DNA from: an uncultured Bacilli bacterium
GTDB lineage: Bacteria > Bacillota_I > Bacilli_A > RF39 > UBA660
Reading direction: 5' to 3'
Length of the DNA: 6,245 nucleotides
NCBI GenBank assembly: GCA_947628325.1
Contig: CANQZL010000095.1
Coordinates: 1-6,245, forward strand
Below the pieces are notes generated by a model. The model was not told where the DNA came from and did no database searches. It was given only the letters and a program-made list of their open reading frames with translations. Below, one piece after another: positions 5,478-6,245 of this stretch. The number at the start of each line of letters is the position of its first letter. The stretch's first letter is position 1. The translations under genes were made by a program, and so were the position numbers.

Positions 5478-6242
5478 ATGGAAAATATTTTAAAGGTTGA
5501 TAAAATTGAAAAATACTATGGTAGTCGTTCATCTTTAACAAAAGCAATAGATAATTTGTCTTTTGAAGTAGAAAAAGGTGAATTTGTTGCTATTATGGGA
5601 GCATCTGGTTCAGGAAAAACTACCCTTTTAAATTGTATATCAACGATTGATAAAGTAACAAGTGGACATATATATGTTGGTGGACTTGATATTACTAAAT
5701 TAAAAGGTAATGAACTTAATAAATTTAGAAGAGAAGAATTAGGTTTTATATTTCAAGATTTTAATTTACTTGATACTTTAACTGCTTATGAAAATATTGC
5801 ACTTGCTTTATCGATTCAAAATGCAAGTGTTAAAGAGATAGAAGCAAAAATAAAGAAAGTTAGTGAAGAACTTGATATTAAAGATGTTTTAAATAAATAT
5901 CCTTATCAAATGAGTGGAGGTCAAAAACAAAGAGTAGCTTCTGCTCGTGCGATTGTAACTGATCCTAAACTAATCCTAGCGGATGAACCGACGGGAGCAC
6001 TTGATTCAAAGTCGGCGAAGATGTTATTAGAAAAGTTTAATTATTTAGATGAACTTGGAGCAACAATTTTGATGGTTACACATGATGCTTTTACAGCTAG
6101 TTATGCAAGAAGAGTTATCTTTATCAAAGATGGTAAAATTTTTAAAGAGATTCGTAAAGGCAAATGTTCTCGTAAAGAATTTTTTGATAAGATTATTGAT
6201 GTTGTAACTTTACTTGGTGGCGATTTAAATGATGCTTTGTAA
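5478..6242 (+). CDS. ABC transporter ATP-binding protein, BceA-like
   Basis: This 254-residue ATPase would energise a Bce-type transporter that frees the cell-wall target from peptide antibiotics and signals flux to the kinase. Motifs in order: Walker A GASGSGKTT (41-49), Q-loop Gln93 in FIFQDFNLL, signature MSGGQ (145-149, Met in place of the usual Leu), Walker B LILADE (165-170), D-loop GALD (173-176) and switch His202 in VTHD. The ERY-like opening and the FNLLDTLTAYENIALAL stretch are typical of the MacB/LolD/BceA group of exporter-like ATPases. The C-terminal 30 residues (KGKCSRKEFFDKIIDVV) also fit BceA proteins. The start is fixed by AAAGGAG 6 nt upstream. The stop lies 3 bases before the window ends, so the partner permease is expected just outside. 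Codons in a stretch near Walker B are unusually GC-rich for this genome. Confidence 0.94.
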   Translation: MENILKVDKIEKYYGSRSSLTKAIDNLSFEVEKGEFVAIMGASGSGKTTLLNCISTIDKVTSGHIYVGGLDITKLKGNELNKFRREELGFIFQDFNLLDTLTAYENIALALSIQNASVKEIEAKIKKVSEELDIKDVLNKYPYQMSGGQKQRVASARAIVTDPKLILADEPTGALDSKSAKMLLEKFNYLDELGATILMVTHDAFTASYARRVIFIKDGKIFKEIRKGKCSRKEFFDKIIDVVTLLGGDLNDAL

Positions 6243-6245
6243 GTT

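Noticed and set aside
1..6245. CRISPR array, tRNA, rRNA or riboswitch
   Set aside because: I saw no regularly spaced repeats, no cloverleaf-like segment and no recognisable aptamer core; all intergenic gaps beyond 190-360 are explained by terminators, operators and promoters.

Overview
The window is very AT-rich DNA with strong Shine-Dalgarno sequences (GGAGGTGAT, AGGAGGG, AAAGGAG), short intergenic gaps and a Bce-type two-component system. Together these point to a low-GC Firmicute (Clostridia, Erysipelotrichia or a related Bacilli lineage). Tryptophan is read from TGG and TGA is used as a stop, so the code is the standard bacterial one and not that of Mycoplasma. The species cannot be named from the sequence alone.

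Layout. At the left edge, on the minus strand, is the first 59 codons of an IS110-family transposase, which runs out of the window. Positions 180-491 hold its long untranslated leader, where a bridge RNA is expected if the element is of the IS110 group, then a perfect 32-bp palindrome and two back-to-back promoters. The plus-strand promoter drives a full-length cardiolipin synthase (492-1997), closed by a hairpin terminator. Next comes a gene for an unrecognised four-helix membrane protein whose N-terminal part resembles CvpA in layout, with a predicted large extracytoplasmic domain (2125-3522). A second, clear terminator follows.

The right half is a Bce-type antimicrobial-peptide sensing and resistance module: a response regulator (3702-4376), an intramembrane-sensing histidine kinase overlapping it by 4 bp (4373-5392), and an ABC transporter ATPase (5478-6242). 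The permease is expected immediately downstream, outside the window. Two operator-like inverted repeats, TTACA-N4-TGTAA, identical at 13 of 14 positions, lie in front of the regulator and in front of the transporter. This implies that the phosphorylated regulator controls both its own operon and the transporter.

How the genes fit together: the transporter and kinase would form a sensory complex in the membrane, the kinase would phosphorylate the regulator, and the regulator would raise transporter expression. The cardiolipin synthase and the membrane protein are envelope genes in separate transcription units. A functional link to the resistance module is plausible but not shown. The least explained parts are the IS110 leader (190-360) and the unknown membrane protein.
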